From assembly GCA_033558025.1 (NCBI GenBank), contig JAUCEF010000007.1, positions 8,494,001-8,558,000 of the forward strand: a stretch of 64,000 nt of DNA. The letters are read 5' to 3'. The translations under genes and the position numbers were made by a program. The notes under the pieces are model-generated. The model saw only the letters and a program-made list of their open reading frames with translations, was not told the origin of the DNA and did no database searches. This DNA comes from Phytophthora sp. 'mugwort' (taxonomy: Eukaryota; Oomycota; Peronosporomycetes; Peronosporales; Peronosporaceae). Positions 10,216 to 21,330 of this stretch are shown one piece after another; the stretch's first letter is position 1; every line of letters starts with the position of its first letter.

Positions 10216-11232
10216 GTTTCCTTTTTGCGGATTGCCTCCTTCTCTCCGGTCGGAAGGTTTCTCTTGTGCAAGAAGTTACATTCAGTGATCTGACTTGTAA
10301 ACATTGTTAGAATAGATAACCTCCATTTATGAATGGGTAGATATACAGTTTCGTATACCGAGATACTCCTGTAATCCTATTCCAATGTAAAGTTATAAAG
10401 CGAAGTACGCCATTCTCAGGCTGACTACTGTAAATGCTTGGATCCTGAAAGGACACGACAAGTATCCGACACGTAACCGAGAAATGAACCCTCCTGGTGA
10501 CCGTCATTGCAGTTGACGCGCGGCGGTTAGTGGGTCCATAGTGAACTTAGATAGTGCGGAAACGCACGGGACGCTGCGGATGAACGCGGCCGCCCGTTCG
10601 CGAAATGACATTTTTTTTTACAGTAGTGGCTGTATTAAACGCGTCCCACTTAGTCCTCGCCTTTCTGTCGCAACGGTTGCGCCAAGAAGTTCGGATACTG
10701 TGTTGCTTCGTGCTCTTGGCAACAACTCGAAGCAACACAATATCCATGCATGTCCGTTTGTGACGTATTGTTTATCGCCGCGCGTGAGTTAAGCCGAGAG
10801 TTCCCTTCACCTCCTAGAAGTGGAATTGGAGAAGTTAAAGCAGACGTTGTCTACTTCAATTGCCTGCAAGTTTTCACTGGGGCGAGATAGGTATCGGGAT
10901 TCCGCAAAATAAATATTCAAAACAGTATATTGATATTCTTACATGAAATAATCTACAGACGATGTCGGTGATATGATGAATATACTCGTCTTTCCGACAG
11001 ATTGAACTGTGGACAAGCCAAATGAGACCGCATCACGTCAATGAAGCATTTAAGCCAATCGAATCGGTTAGGTTAGGTGTATCGTTCCGACACTTCCCGA
11101 CAAATATTTGTCGGAACCAGCGATAAAACATGAATACACCTATACAAATATCAAGTTAGAATATAGTGTTTGCATATATGTGCCATTCAGACAACTAGGC
11201 AAATGCCTAGGATAGGAAGACGTTAAAGGACG
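10216..11232. other. Intergenic stretch without a recognisable gene
   Basis: This is AT-rich sequence upstream of the FHA-CHAT-STAND gene, which presumably holds its promoter close to 10216-10300. Short open frames here (for example 10541-10792) show no domain or codon pattern that I recognise. No RNA gene is seen. Confidence 0.4.
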
Positions 11233-11570
11233 TTGCTGGACAGCCACAAGTTTAGCCTACAGTGTTCGAAGAGCAGAAGGAGAAGCACGAGCTTAACCGC
11301 GTTCAAGAATGTGAACACGAAGAAGGCGCGCATCATAGCGATTGTCGCATTCAAGCGAGTGCTGGAGGAGGAGACTGCTAACATGGACTTGTCGAGGCTA
11401 GTATTCTTCTGTACAACTCCGGTAAGCGGTTGGCGGCGACGATGGGTCGCTTCTATTTCTATCTTGCCACCAACGAGGATAAGAAAGGTAAGCTTGCACG
11501 CTATTCGGTTACGTCGTATTACAGAAATGTAAAGCGTGGTTCTTCGATGAGTACCCGCAGTTGCGTGTCC
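11233..11570 (+). pseudogene. Fragment resembling the N-terminal core-binding part of a tyrosine recombinase
   Basis: The reading frames shift here, but pieces such as AFKRVLEEE, MGRFYFYLATNEDKKG and ARYSVTSYYRNVKR are protein-like. The SYYRNVKR-type helix recalls the SAM-like core-binding domain of recombinase-type elements. The fragment stops shortly before the presumed 5' LTR of the Gypsy element, which suggests that the retrotransposon landed in or beside it. No catalytic part is present, so the family assignment is tentative. Confidence 0.35.
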
Positions 11571-11638
11571 TTACTGAGTTAGTCTTGCTAAAGCAAAGTA
11601 AAACATTAGACAAACACTGCTTAAAAAGAGAGAAAGGT

Positions 11639-14600
11639 TGTAACGGGGTTGCACGAAGGTAACACGAAGTGTAGCCGTGCTACGTGTCACCTTGCCGTAA
11701 GTGGTACTTGGTATCACTTGGATTAACGGGATTTCAGTACGTGGCCACAGAGCCACTCGATATGCATTCGACTAGGTTTAATATGGTAGATAGTTAGAGT
11801 CATACATTTACACCACAGGCGGCTTTGCCGCAGATAAGCAAACAGATAACAGTTCAGTTTTAGCATCAAAGAGAGTGTTGCCCTAGGTTTAGGAATACTG
11901 ACTCTTTGAGTTTCTAGTGGTATAACTAGAGGGATCTAAGCCTCTGCGGAGACCTCAGGGGTTATGATAACCACAGCGAAGACTCGGGGAGTCATACGTC
12001 TTCCTCTGGCGCACTACGCTACGCAGTCCCGCTGCACCTGGTAGCACGTATAGTTAATCCCGCACCTGAGTCTTAGGACTATTCCTCGGTGAGGGTGGAG
12101 CAGACAGCGTTTTCTAACCTGTCCCAGAGCCAGCAAGACGCGCTGAAAAGCTTATGTCTCTGCTCGGCCCAGAGGGTATAACGCATCTTGCTTCGCAAGG
12201 GCCGAACGAGGTGAACGCGCGTCTGGAGGCGATCTCAAGCTACGAGAATGCTCTATTGGAGCACCTCCAGCAGCGGATACCGGCGTCTGCACCGACTTCG
12301 ACGAATCGCAGGGTGGGCCACCCAGACTAAACCGCTCATCATGAGTGTCGAGACTTTCGAAGGAAAGGAGGGGGAGAACCTCATGTTGTGAATCCGTGAG
12401 ATCGAAATGGCGATGAGATCGGCCATGCTCGGTACGGAGCAACAGCGCGTGGCGCTAGCGATCCTGAAGCTCAGCGGCCGAGCGCTAGCAATGGGCACTC
12501 ACGTGCGGCACGTCGGTGGACGCGGCCTTCCCGAGTTGGGAGGAGCTGAAACTCCAGCTTTCGCAAGTGTTTGCCCCGCCTAATCAGGCGTAACGCGTGA
12601 GGTCACGCTTTGTGAGTACCCTCCAGGGTAAGAAGGACTTGGTGGACTTCGTCCAGGAGTTGCGAACTCTGATCGCCGGCATGGCGGCCGATCCTCTGAC
12701 AGAGGCAGTGACTGTGACAGTCTTTAAGGAGGACCTCCGCACCGGTGTGCCCAGGACGAAAGTCTTCCGCGCTCACCCTTCCTCTTTTGAAGAGGCCATG
12801 AGAGTGGCTATGAACGCCGAGATTAAATTCAAGTCGTCTCGACTTGGCTGGGGCGTTGCCAACGCTATCCGTCCGACGGACCGGTCCCTATGGACCTCAG
12901 CTCTGCTGAAGTTGAGGAAGCCGAGCTTCACGCTGCCGAGCAGCGTATGGGTGTTCGTCGGTGCTTCATCTGCCGAAGCACCATTCATTTGATGGCAACC
13001 TGCCCGTCAAGCAGATCACGTCAAGCTCATGAGCATTCGCTCTGCATCGATCCAAGCCATCGGCTCGTCGCGGGAAAACGGCGACACCCCGTAGGCGCGG
13101 GGCGCCCTGCTGGGGGAGAACTGAGTTCTGTTGAGCCTCATGGAGGTGGAGGGCAACAGGGTCAAACCCCGGAGAGAGCCTTACCTTCTAGCACGGAACG
13201 TGGATGCAAGCCGGGCTTGCTCGTTGTCGATGCGACGGTGAAGGTCTTTGAGAAGCCTTGGATCATCTTGATCGATTCCGGAGAGTCGGGCAACTACGCT
13301 CGACGCTCCACGATGGAAGGAAGTCAGCAGTGCGCTGGGCGCTCAGAGAGCGCAGGAGTGACATCATCACTGTTCGGTAGTGACGGGGACCCGTGTCACG
13401 GTGCCCAAGGTTCCTGTTAACCTAGGCGTAAATTTTCTCGACTTCGATAGCGTGGACCGCTGTCTGGTCCTGGACCTGGAATCGAGATACGACCTCATCT
13501 TGGCCATGGCATGGCTGGAACGTCATGAGCATGGATTGATTGGAGGTCGAAGACCTTGGGCGCTACGCGTTTTACTACTGATTGAGCTGTGAGTGAGTCA
13601 TGAACCCACCTCTGCTAGGAACAAAAGCGCTTTTAATGCGGGCACTGGACCGAGTCCGTTAACGTACTGGGCATCGAAGTATCCGAACTTGTAGACACTG
13701 AAGGTGTCGAGGACAAAAGTCCCGAGCAGCGATCGTGGCCTGTGACTGGAGCGACAGGTAACCCTCTGGGTGACACAGGTGACATGTGTCACGACAACGA
13801 CACTCGTCCCGATTCCGGTGTGTTGTTACACGCCATGCGCGACAAGGACGGCAGTATACCGGGGCATTAAGGCCGCGGGCCTCAGGATGCAACTGGAGCG
13901 CAGGCAATCTGCTGGGTGACCGACGTCATGGTGACATTGGTCACAACAATGACACTCATCACCACGACGAGTTGTCGCTACACACCATGCGTTATGTGGC
14001 CGGCCGTGGGCCTGGTCATCAAGGCCGAGGGTCCACTGATGGAGATGACGTGGCATGTATCCACGGGGTGGAGACTGCGAGCATCGCAGCTCTGCGACGG
14101 TTAATCGTCAAGACAGTCTCAGGTAAGACGCACACGGTGCAAGCACCTGGAGACCCAGCTGATGCAACGGTTAGGACCTCTCCGAGGCAAACAGTCTCAG
14201 CGAGGAGAAGGCTACGACGCAGAGCGTCAGCCATGAGACGCAGGGCGTCTGATGCGTCTAGCATGACGGGAGAAGAAACTCCTGGTGATAGCGAGCAGCT
14301 ATATACACTCGTCAACGGAGTGACAGGGGAAATCGATGGCGACATCAGTCTAAAGACTATGCCCACTGCGGACGCTCTGTTGGAGCTGGACGAGATGCCC
14401 ATGGCCGAGTTTGGCGACGCCTTGAAGGCCGGCGAGTTAGCCGAGTTGGCCATTCTACGACCTGAAGAGGAGTAAACTCGTCGTCGCTTTTTGATAAAGC
14501 AGTCCTTGAGGACACCAAGAAGGCGCTGAATGCACGGGCAGGATCCTCGATCCTCAAGGACCCCTCGGATCCGTACTACCGTTTGGTGAAGGAATATCAA

Positions 14601-14975
14601 GACGTGGTCTCGAAGGAACCTCCCACGAGGCTACCTCCGGATCGAGGTGTACATCATGAGATTGACCTGATTCCGGGAACCAAATACTGCGTGACAAGGC
14701 AGTGGCCTTTGCTACGAGAACAGTGTGACGTCATTGACGCCTTCTTCCGTGCTAAGAACGAGGCGGGTATGGTGTACGAGAGCAAGCCTCCGCAATCAAC
14801 GCCTACGTTCTGTGTCAGAAAACCGAATGGTAAGTGGCGAATCGTTCATGCTTTTAATAACCTCAACGCGGCCACCAATCCGGCACAAACGCCTATTCCT
14901 AGGAAGGACGTTCTCCAGCACAACATGGCGGGGGTTAACAAAAATACATTACACTTTAAGGCTAGTAAGCCTACT
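11639..14975 (+). mobile_element. Ty3/Gypsy-type LTR retrotransposon, 3'-truncated and decayed
   Basis: The element seems to start with an LTR-like TGTAACGGGGTTG at 11639. Gag is seen at 12597-12860 (LRTLIAGMAADPL, VPRTKVFRAHPSSFEEAM), followed by a zinc knuckle C-x2-C-x4-H-x4-C (CFICRSTIHLMATC, about 12960-13005). A protease-like active-site segment LIDSGESGNYARR lies near 13268. The N-terminal half of reverse transcriptase is at 14600-14930 (EIDLIPGTKYCVTRQWPLL, TFCVRKPNGKWRIVHAFNNLN). The order gag-PR-RT and the sequence style are Ty3/Gypsy. Frames are broken several times. The element ends before the catalytic Y-x-D-D motif, and no RNase H, integrase or 3' LTR follows. The LTR right end (about 12050) is a guess because the partner copy is missing. 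Confidence 0.75.
13746..14040 (+). repeat. Imperfect tandem duplication (period about 147 bp) inside the Gypsy element
   Basis: Two copies begin with ctggagcg at 13746 and 13893 and run in parallel: ctgggtgac, ggtgaca, gtcacra-caaygacactc, ttacacgccatgcg versus ctacacaccatgcg, and gccgcgggcct versus ggccgtgggcct. The 147-bp period is 49 codons, so the coding frame between protease and reverse transcriptase would be kept in an intact parent element. The copies are clearly diverged. Confidence 0.6.
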
Positions 14976-15242
14976 TAGCTACCCTACTTGGCTATTTGGT
15001 ATCGATTTGGGTCATGTGGACCCAACAATTGGGTACGAAGTATTCAATTGGTGTCCCCAAAGGTCCATTTTTCTCGAAAATGGGTACCCTGAAAGACCCA
15101 TTTAGTGTCCAGAAGGAAACTGGCGGACGTCCCAAGACGTCTCGGGGCCGAGTTGGACATTTGCAGGACCTTTCCGATGGGGTCTATACAAAAGCCAAGT
15201 ATAATCCGATGAACCTGGTGGTGGTGAGCCACCTACTTCTAG

Positions 15243-15320
15243 TGAGCTCAGATAGCTCAGCTAGTTAAGCATCCAGTGTCGTACGGAAGCGGCCAGGGTT
15301 CAAACATCCCCGGGCCGACC
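15243..15320 (+). repeat. tRNA-derived SINE head (pol III A and B boxes)
   Basis: The sequence tagctcagctagttaagc is a near-perfect tRNA D-arm/A-box, and ccagggttcaaacatcccc, about 45 bp downstream, is a T-arm/B-box. The anticodon region does not fold cleanly and there is no complete acceptor stem, so this looks like a SINE 5' end rather than a working tRNA gene. Oomycete genomes are known to carry tRNA-derived SINEs. Confidence 0.5.
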
Positions 15321-15689
15321 TGACCTTTCGGACGATGGTTGGGTCTTGGCCGTGAAGGTTAGGATATCTGGTCTTGTGACTGGACTGGTGGTCTTGGGGG
15401 CTACTGGGCGCCGTCTCATGGCCTGTAGGCCTGGAAGCACGGTTAGACCCTGGTAGTTCTTGAGACTGCTTGACCGGGCACTTCAGTAGGAGAGATGCGG
15501 GTCATGGTCTAGAGTGGCAAAGCCTCCAGTCGTCGTCTCATGGGCTTGTAGGCCTGGTAGTACGCGCGGCTCGTGAGTGTGGCGCCGCTCTAGACCTCGA
15601 TCCAAAGAGTAGTCCATTGATGTCGTGCATGCCATAACACGCGTAAGCGTCTGTAGCGTGACGCATTTTTCACCCGCCTGTCCGCAAAC

Positions 15690-15772
15690 GTGGGGCCCCA
15701 CCTGGGTTCAAACCCACACCGCCTTCGGGTACAGCAGACATAAGGCAACGCCCGCTAAGCGATCGGCAAATG
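15690..15772 (-). repeat. Second tRNA-like SINE head, opposite strand
   Basis: Read on the minus strand, there is an A-box-like cgcttagcgggcg (near 15766-15753) followed by a B-box with perfect T-arm symmetry, gtgggtttgaacccag (near 15719-15703). The two boxes are spaced as in a tRNA with a long variable region. No full cloverleaf is obvious, so a tRNA-derived SINE fits better than a functional gene. Confidence 0.45.
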
Positions 15773-17156
15773 GAGCCGGGAACTTGGCGTATGGGCGTGA
15801 AAGTCGTAGAGACTGAAGCCAGCATCGGCACCGTCTTGTTCGAATACAACCGTTCAAAGTTCCACATCAGGTCCAAGACGTCACGCCGCCATCATATCGA
15901 CAGCGGCCTTGCACACCTTCATCTTCCACGTCATAGCACTCGAGTCCTTTGACCAAACCGCTGTGCTGCCCAGGCCGCCACGATCGTGACTCACCCAAGT
16001 TTGAGTCGGGGGTTGGAAAGTGCTGGGAGACCAAGTGGTCGGCTTAACGTTTGCGGAGAAGACTACTCTGCAGCCGTTTCGATGCGGACAAACCGAGGTG
16101 GACTCAGACACCGTGCAAGCTAAACCAAGTTTTGCCGAGTGGATTTTTAAGCGTCGCAAGGTCGACGCAGCCCCTAGAAATTAAACCTTACTGGTCTCGA
16201 TAGCGCCGACATCAAATGTGGTGGAGCGCCTGTTCATCCCGGCAGGGCCTGTTTTGCGTTACGAGTGCCACCGTGTCTCCTCGATGGCGCTCGAAATTCT
16301 ATTTTTCCTCAAGGCGGACTATTCGTACTGGACGTGGCACCGTCGATGCATGTCCGCAGTAACTTGCAAGCAAACGCAATCAACACGAGTTCTCCAATAT
16401 TTATTAGTGTTTGCGCTCGGATTCGGTTATTTGTTTCATGCATAAAGACGACGTTCATGTGCTATCAAATTCTTTTCGTTGCTTGCATTGGTTATATACT
16501 GTATTTTCGGAATCACTGCATGTCACTCTGACACTACCAGAATCTGGCCCCGGTGGTAGGGCGGGCTGAAACAAGGTATCTTTGTCAGCATCGCGCTATT
16601 TGCAAAGTGCAAGTGGATAAGGTTCTGGGTTGCAACGCGGTGGCATACTGTACACTCACCCCCGTACTCAGACTTTCAAAGCGGGGAGGAAATTTCAATC
16701 GAGGAGGAAAAGGGCGGCTTTGTGGGCGGCACGAGCAAGACCTTCGTGCTGTCAGCGACCTACCTGTGCATGGCGCGGCGTTTGTTATTCATGTGCTATT
16801 CTGCTTTCTATTCAAAAATTTCATGCGCGATTCATCGAATCAATCACGCAGCAAATCGCGCAAGGTCGTGAAAGGCTTGTGTTCACTATGACACAACGTT
16901 AAGTACGATTAAATTCATTGCGAGCTCATCGACCAGGCATGATCAAGGACTGAAAGATTGTACTGGATTCGCGCGATCGGGCAAATATAGGCGGGAAGCA
17001 CAATACAATCGCACCCCCTCACATACATCATTAAAATTGGCTCGAATTAACGATAGAACTCGCTGGTCGTAAATCATTTGTTGGATTCTTATGTATTGAC
17101 ACTATTAACATATAACTTTCACCCTCTAAATACGGACTGTATAAGGACTTGACCTC

Positions 17157-17168
17157 CTCACTCTACTG
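17157..17168 (+). promoter_or_regulatory. Oomycete initiator-like element upstream of CPSF3
   Basis: CTCACTCT at 17157-17164 fits the oomycete Inr core (YTCANTYY) and lies 70 bp before the ATG, the usual distance for these start sites. Confidence 0.4.
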
Positions 17169-17226
17169 ACTAAAACACAGCCCAGTCAGAGGAGAAGAAA
17201 GCAACCCTTCATCGCCAGCCAGGACC

Positions 17227-19497
17227 ATGTCGAAGCGCAGACTGGCCGAGGAGGCTGCGGACGAGCGCCACATCATGCGTATCATGCCACTGGGCGCCGG
17301 AAACGAGGTAGGCCGCTCGTGCATCGTCCTTAAGTTCAAGGGCAAGACCATCATGCTCGACTGCGGCGTGCATCCGGGCTACTCGGGCCACGGCAGTCTG
17401 CCCTTCTTCGACGGCGTGGAGGCCGAGGAGATCGACCTGCTGCTCATTACGCACTTCCACATCGACCACGTAGCTGCGTTGCCGCATTTTACGGAGAAGA
17501 CCAACTTTAAGGGCCGTGTCTTCATGACGCACCCCACGAAGGCCGTCATGCAGATGATGCTGCGCGACTTCCTGCGCGTATCCAACATTTCGGTGGACGA
17601 CCAGATCTACGATGATAAGGACCTTAATAACTGCGTCTCGAAGGTCGAAATCATCGATTTCCACCAGGAAATGATGCACAACGGCATTAAGTTCACGCCC
17701 TACAATGCTGGCCACGTTTTGGGCGCGTGTATGTATCTCATCGAAATTGGCGGGGTCAAGGTGCTCTACACAGGAGACTACTCGCTCGAGAATGACCGTC
17801 ACCTCATGGCGGCTGAACTTCCTGCATGTTCACCCGATGTGCTCATTGTGGAGTCCACCTACGGTGTACAAGTACACCAGTCCGTTGTGGAGCGTGAAGG
17901 ACGATTTACAGGACAGGTGGAAGCCGTGGTGCGTCGCGGAGGACGCTGTCTCATCCCAGTGTTCGCTCTGGGCCGCACGCAGGAGCTGCTGCTGATTCTG
18001 GATGAGCACTGGCGCTCGCACCCGGATCTACAGGATATCCCGATCTACTTTGCGTCCAAGCTGGCTGCCAAGGCGCTGCGTGTGTACCAGACGTACATCA
18101 ATATGATGAATGACCGCATCCGCAAGCAGATCGCTATCTCTAACCCGTTCCAATTTGATCACATCTCGAACCTGAAGAGTATGGACGATTTTGATGATTC
18201 CGGTCCGTCCGTTGTGATGGCCAGTCCCGGTATGCTGCAGAGTGGTGTCTCGCGACAGCTTTTTGAGCGTTGGTGCTCGGACAAACGCAATGCCTGCTTG
18301 ATTCCTGGTTACGTGGTTGAAGGCACGCTGGCCAAGAAGATTCTTTCGGAGCCGACAGAGATTGCTGCATTGGACGGCCGTATCATTCCTATGAACTGCA
18401 CAGTAGAATACATTTCCTTCTCGGCACATGCAGACTTCGTGGGCACGAGTGGTTTCGTAGAGAAGCTCACGCCGCCTAATATCGTGCTTGTCCACGGTGA
18501 GAAGAACGAGATGATGCGTCTCAAGTCGGCGCTGAACAAGAAGTTTAATGACCCTAAGGTCTACCACCCGAGCATCTTTACGCCAGCCAATATGCAGGAG
18601 ATTGTGCTCGAGTTTAAGGGCGAGAAAATCGCTAAGGCTATTGGAGGGTTGGCCAGTGATCAGCCGAAGAATGGAAAAGTGATCTCTGGTCTCCTGGTAG
18701 AAGTCGACTCGCAGACTCATCTGATGGACAAGGAAGACCTCTCTACGTACACGAAGCTCATTTCGGGTACCATTACGCAGAAACAACATTTGCCATTCGC
18801 GTATAACTCGTTCGACGTGCTGATCACTTTTCTTCGTCAGATGTACGAGGATGTGGTGCACTTGGAGAAGGAACACCGCGTGGTGGTCTGCAAGCAGGTG
18901 GTCGTGACGCGATGCGCTGTCGCCAAAGGTGCCACTGAGAAACTGATTGTGGAATGGACTTCTGCACCGACCGCCGATATGATTGCCGACTCGGTGATTG
19001 CTCTCGCTATGCATGCGCAGGCAAGCCCAGCTAGCTTCAAGCTGAGTGGGCAGCCTACGGCTGCGTGCCCTCACGACCACTCGAAGACTACGGGAACTAG
19101 TGATAAAACCATGGAAGGCAAGGACGTTATCGTGAAGCCTAAAGAAGAGGAAGCATCTGCTGTGGAGAGAAACGAGGTGGCCGAAGCTGCTATGGAGGAG
19201 CCTACTGAAAAGAAAGTAGCGGAGACAGATCTCGCGAAGGCTGCACAGGAGTTGGGCGCGGCCGACCAAGATTCATTGAACTTGCTGATCGTGTTCCGCC
19301 TTCTCAAGGATCAATATGGCGATGTTGACTTGGACTTTGAGACCAATAAGATTCATGTGCGAACACCGAGCGGTATCGATGCCGTAGTTGACAACGCCTC
19401 TCAGGAAATCGAGTGCAAGGACGCAGCGTTCAAGCTGAAGCTACAGACGACAGTCCGCCGCATCGAGGATGCACTCAAACCCATTGCGACGTCGTAA
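17227..19497 (+). CDS. CPSF3: Cleavage and polyadenylation specificity factor subunit 3 (CPSF73/Ysh1), pre-mRNA 3' endonuclease
   Basis: This is one intron-free exon of 756 residues, close to the usual length (human about 684, plus an acidic linker). The metallo-beta-lactamase signature HFHIDH sits at residues ~76-81, with upstream LDCGVHPG and downstream YTGDYS. The beta-CASP part follows, with PVFALGRTQELLLIL, SPGMLQSG and FSAHADF, and includes the His and Asp ligands for the two zinc ions. Residues ~480 to the end form the CPSF73-100_C domain used for complex assembly, interrupted by a Glu/Lys-rich insert at ~620-670. The protein cleaves pre-mRNA downstream of the poly(A) signal in the nucleus. 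All catalytic residues that I can place are present. The sulfotransferase gene converges on it, leaving 198 bp between the stops. Confidence 0.96.
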   Translation: MSKRRLAEEAADERHIMRIMPLGAGNEVGRSCIVLKFKGKTIMLDCGVHPGYSGHGSLPFFDGVEAEEIDLLLITHFHIDHVAALPHFTEKTNFKGRVFMTHPTKAVMQMMLRDFLRVSNISVDDQIYDDKDLNNCVSKVEIIDFHQEMMHNGIKFTPYNAGHVLGACMYLIEIGGVKVLYTGDYSLENDRHLMAAELPACSPDVLIVESTYGVQVHQSVVEREGRFTGQVEAVVRRGGRCLIPVFALGRTQELLLILDEHWRSHPDLQDIPIYFASKLAAKALRVYQTYINMMNDRIRKQIAISNPFQFDHISNLKSMDDFDDSGPSVVMASPGMLQSGVSRQLFERWCSDKRNACLIPGYVVEGTLAKKILSEPTEIAALDGRIIPMNCTVEYISFSAHADFVGTSGFVEKLTPPNIVLVHGEKNEMMRLKSALNKKFNDPKVYHPSIFTPANMQEIVLEFKGEKIAKAIGGLASDQPKNGKVISGLLVEVDSQTHLMDKEDLSTYTKLISGTITQKQHLPFAYNSFDVLITFLRQMYEDVVHLEKEHRVVVCKQVVVTRCAVAKGATEKLIVEWTSAPTADMIADSVIALAMHAQASPASFKLSGQPTAACPHDHSKTTGTSDKTMEGKDVIVKPKEEEASAVERNEVAEAAMEEPTEKKVAETDLAKAAQELGAADQDSLNLLIVFRLLKDQYGDVDLDFETNKIHVRTPSGIDAVVDNASQEIECKDAAFKLKLQTTVRRIEDALKPIATS

Positions 19498-19695
19498 GCA
19501 GAGCGGTTCGCGCGTCCGGTCTGGTTTTATCAAGAGAGCCCAGACCACCACCAGAAAATACTGCGGACTTAGCGCTGTTCATGGATGAATTGTAGCTTGC
19601 TATATCGTTGTCATCGTTGACTTCTCGAAATATATTCATTACGCTCTTCCGTAAGAGTTTTTTTCAATCAAACCGTCAGCATGTTGTCACTGATT

Positions 19696-21027
19696 TTACT
19701 CATTCTTTTCTGTGTCGTTTACGGTCATCTCCTGAAGCTTCTCCAACGCTTTATCCTTCTCGGCCTCTTCCTTCTTGGTCTGTAAACGCTCCCTCGCGGC
19801 GAGCACCTCGTCCATGTTAAGCTCCGCACCATCGTTTGCGATGACAGGCTCTGTTAACGCTCGACGGAAATATGTCGCGCCGCGGCCGAACAAATCGTTC
19901 TTCTTACGAATCTCCATCGCCGGATCCGTCGAGATCAGCAACTCAGCGTCTTTCTTGCCTGGCTTCACCTGCCGCTTCGGCAGCAAAATCTCCTTGGGAA
20001 AATTCTGTGTCTCCGGGTCGTAGCCGAATCCACGCAGCGGCAAGTTCGCAGTCTTTAGAATGTAGTCAAACTGCTCCTCCGAGTAATGACGGAACGAGCC
20101 GCCAATCTTGCCACTACGAGGCTTGTATGGTCCAGATTTGTCGCCACTGGTCGCCATGACATCGTGAATCCGCGTCTCCCATTGCGTACCTTCCAGGGTC
20201 GTTAGGTCCATCAGGAACAGGAATACACGACGCAACGTCTCCTCGCGGTGCATCATGAGGTCCTCATAGCGCACGACAATGATCGGGATATCCACCTTTG
20301 TCGTCCAGTAGCGATGAAACTTCATCCAGACGTCGATTTCGTTGCGAAGCAGACCGTCCCATCGGTCGGCAAAGCGCTCGTACTGGGACTCGTGCAGACT
20401 CTTGTTGTGCGTGTTGGTGAGCGTCATGTTGAAGTATGAGTCGATGGCATCCCACGGATTACGCACCACCAAGATGGCCTTCTTGACGGGGAACTCCTTG
20501 TAGCCCGCGCGCTCAGGGAAATGTGTCTTGACGAACCAGACTGACTCGTCCACAACGCCCTCGCCCTTCATACCGTACTGCTGCAGCTCCTTGCTGAGCG
20601 AGCGGTCTGGCCGAGTGTCACAGCCTGTGTAGACGCCCGTGACCCTCTCGAGCAGTCCGCGCATGAGCGAGTTGCCGCAGCGCGGGTAGCTCACGATGGC
20701 CACGCGCTCTCCGCAGTGCTCTCCGGGCTGCAGCCAGCGCATGCCGTCGCTGTCAGCCATATTTCCTGTTCCAGTGATGCTCATTAGCCTCAAGTTGAGG
20801 CGCTGCAGAGCTCTCCGTGCGAGGATCACGAAGGGGTTCCACGCCAAGTTGAGCTCGAGTCTGCAAAGGACGAATGGCAGTCAGCCCAGCAGACATAGAC
20901 GGACGATGGCGGACGCACGAAAGACCGGGATTGGGTTGAGAAGGCGGACTTACAGCAGGCGCGGGATGAATAGCAGCGACTGCAGGTACATGCGCAGCAG
21001 CCACACGCCGCCGTCCACGAGGGTCAT
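19696..21027 (-). CDS. Membrane-anchored sulfotransferase-domain protein (WSCD-like)
   Basis: Two exons (21027-20954 and 20860-19696; 93-bp intron, donor gtaagt, acceptor tttgcag) join in frame to give 412 residues. Exon 1 (VWLLRMYLQSLLFIPRLLLEL) supplies a hydrophobic signal-anchor typical of Golgi type II sulfotransferases. The PAPS 5'-phosphosulfate loop is YPRCGNSLMRGLLERVTG, and the 3'-phosphate region is VVRNPWDAIDSYFNMTL. Other fold elements are WFVKTHFPE, YEDLM and a GKIGGSFRHYSEEQ segment. The spacing resembles WSC-domain-containing (WSCD) sulfotransferases rather than cytosolic ones. The last ~100 residues are charged and probably form a coiled coil. The acceptor substrate cannot be told from the sequence. 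Starting at the internal ATG of exon 2 would lose the membrane anchor, which is why exon 1 is preferred. Confidence 0.82.
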
Positions 21028-21330
21028 TCCCAAGGTTGTGGTAGTATACTGTCGGTAGCTGCTGATGAGGTCTCAGATAATTAGAATTGTCAATATAATT
21101 ATGGGGAAATTGTGTTTCGCGTCCGTTATCTTAGAATAATTGCGAATTGGGTCCGTTGTTTTCCCAGCCCTACCTTTTTACAGTACGTACAGTTTCACAG
21201 TACCCAAACGTAACCTGTAGCAAAGTATACCAAAGGACTACAAAGATTGCGTTAACGCATCCCTACTTCCAAAATGTAGCCTGTATTCGTAAGTAACGTG
21301 TATCCACCCGTATCCTACATACAAGTGTTA
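21028..21330. other. Promoter region and unexplained spacer
   Basis: This lies upstream of the sulfotransferase gene. It holds two similar phrases, gcgtccgttatctta and gggtccgttgttttcc (about 21119 and 21150). Such phrases can be ends of DNA transposons, but no matching partner was found on the other side. Confidence 0.3.

Larger units (their letters stand above)
14976..17226. other. Repeat-rich intergenic stretch before CPSF3
   Basis: This region contains the two tRNA-like SINE pieces listed separately and a pair of diverged direct repeats sharing cgtctcatgg...tgtaggcctgg (about 15410 and 15530). Apart from the short inverted repeat ttgggtc-atgtg-gacccaa near 15007, nothing else is recognisable. 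From about 15980 to 17150 I see no gene. The last 100 bp holds the CPSF3 promoter. Confidence 0.45.

Noticed and set aside
15243..15320. Functional tRNA gene
   Set aside because: A and B boxes are present, but no complete acceptor stem or normal anticodon arm can be drawn, so SINE is the better call.
18028..19269. 413-residue open frame antisense to CPSF3
   Set aside because: It is antisense to the conserved CPSF3 coding region and shows no domain or codon logic of its own.
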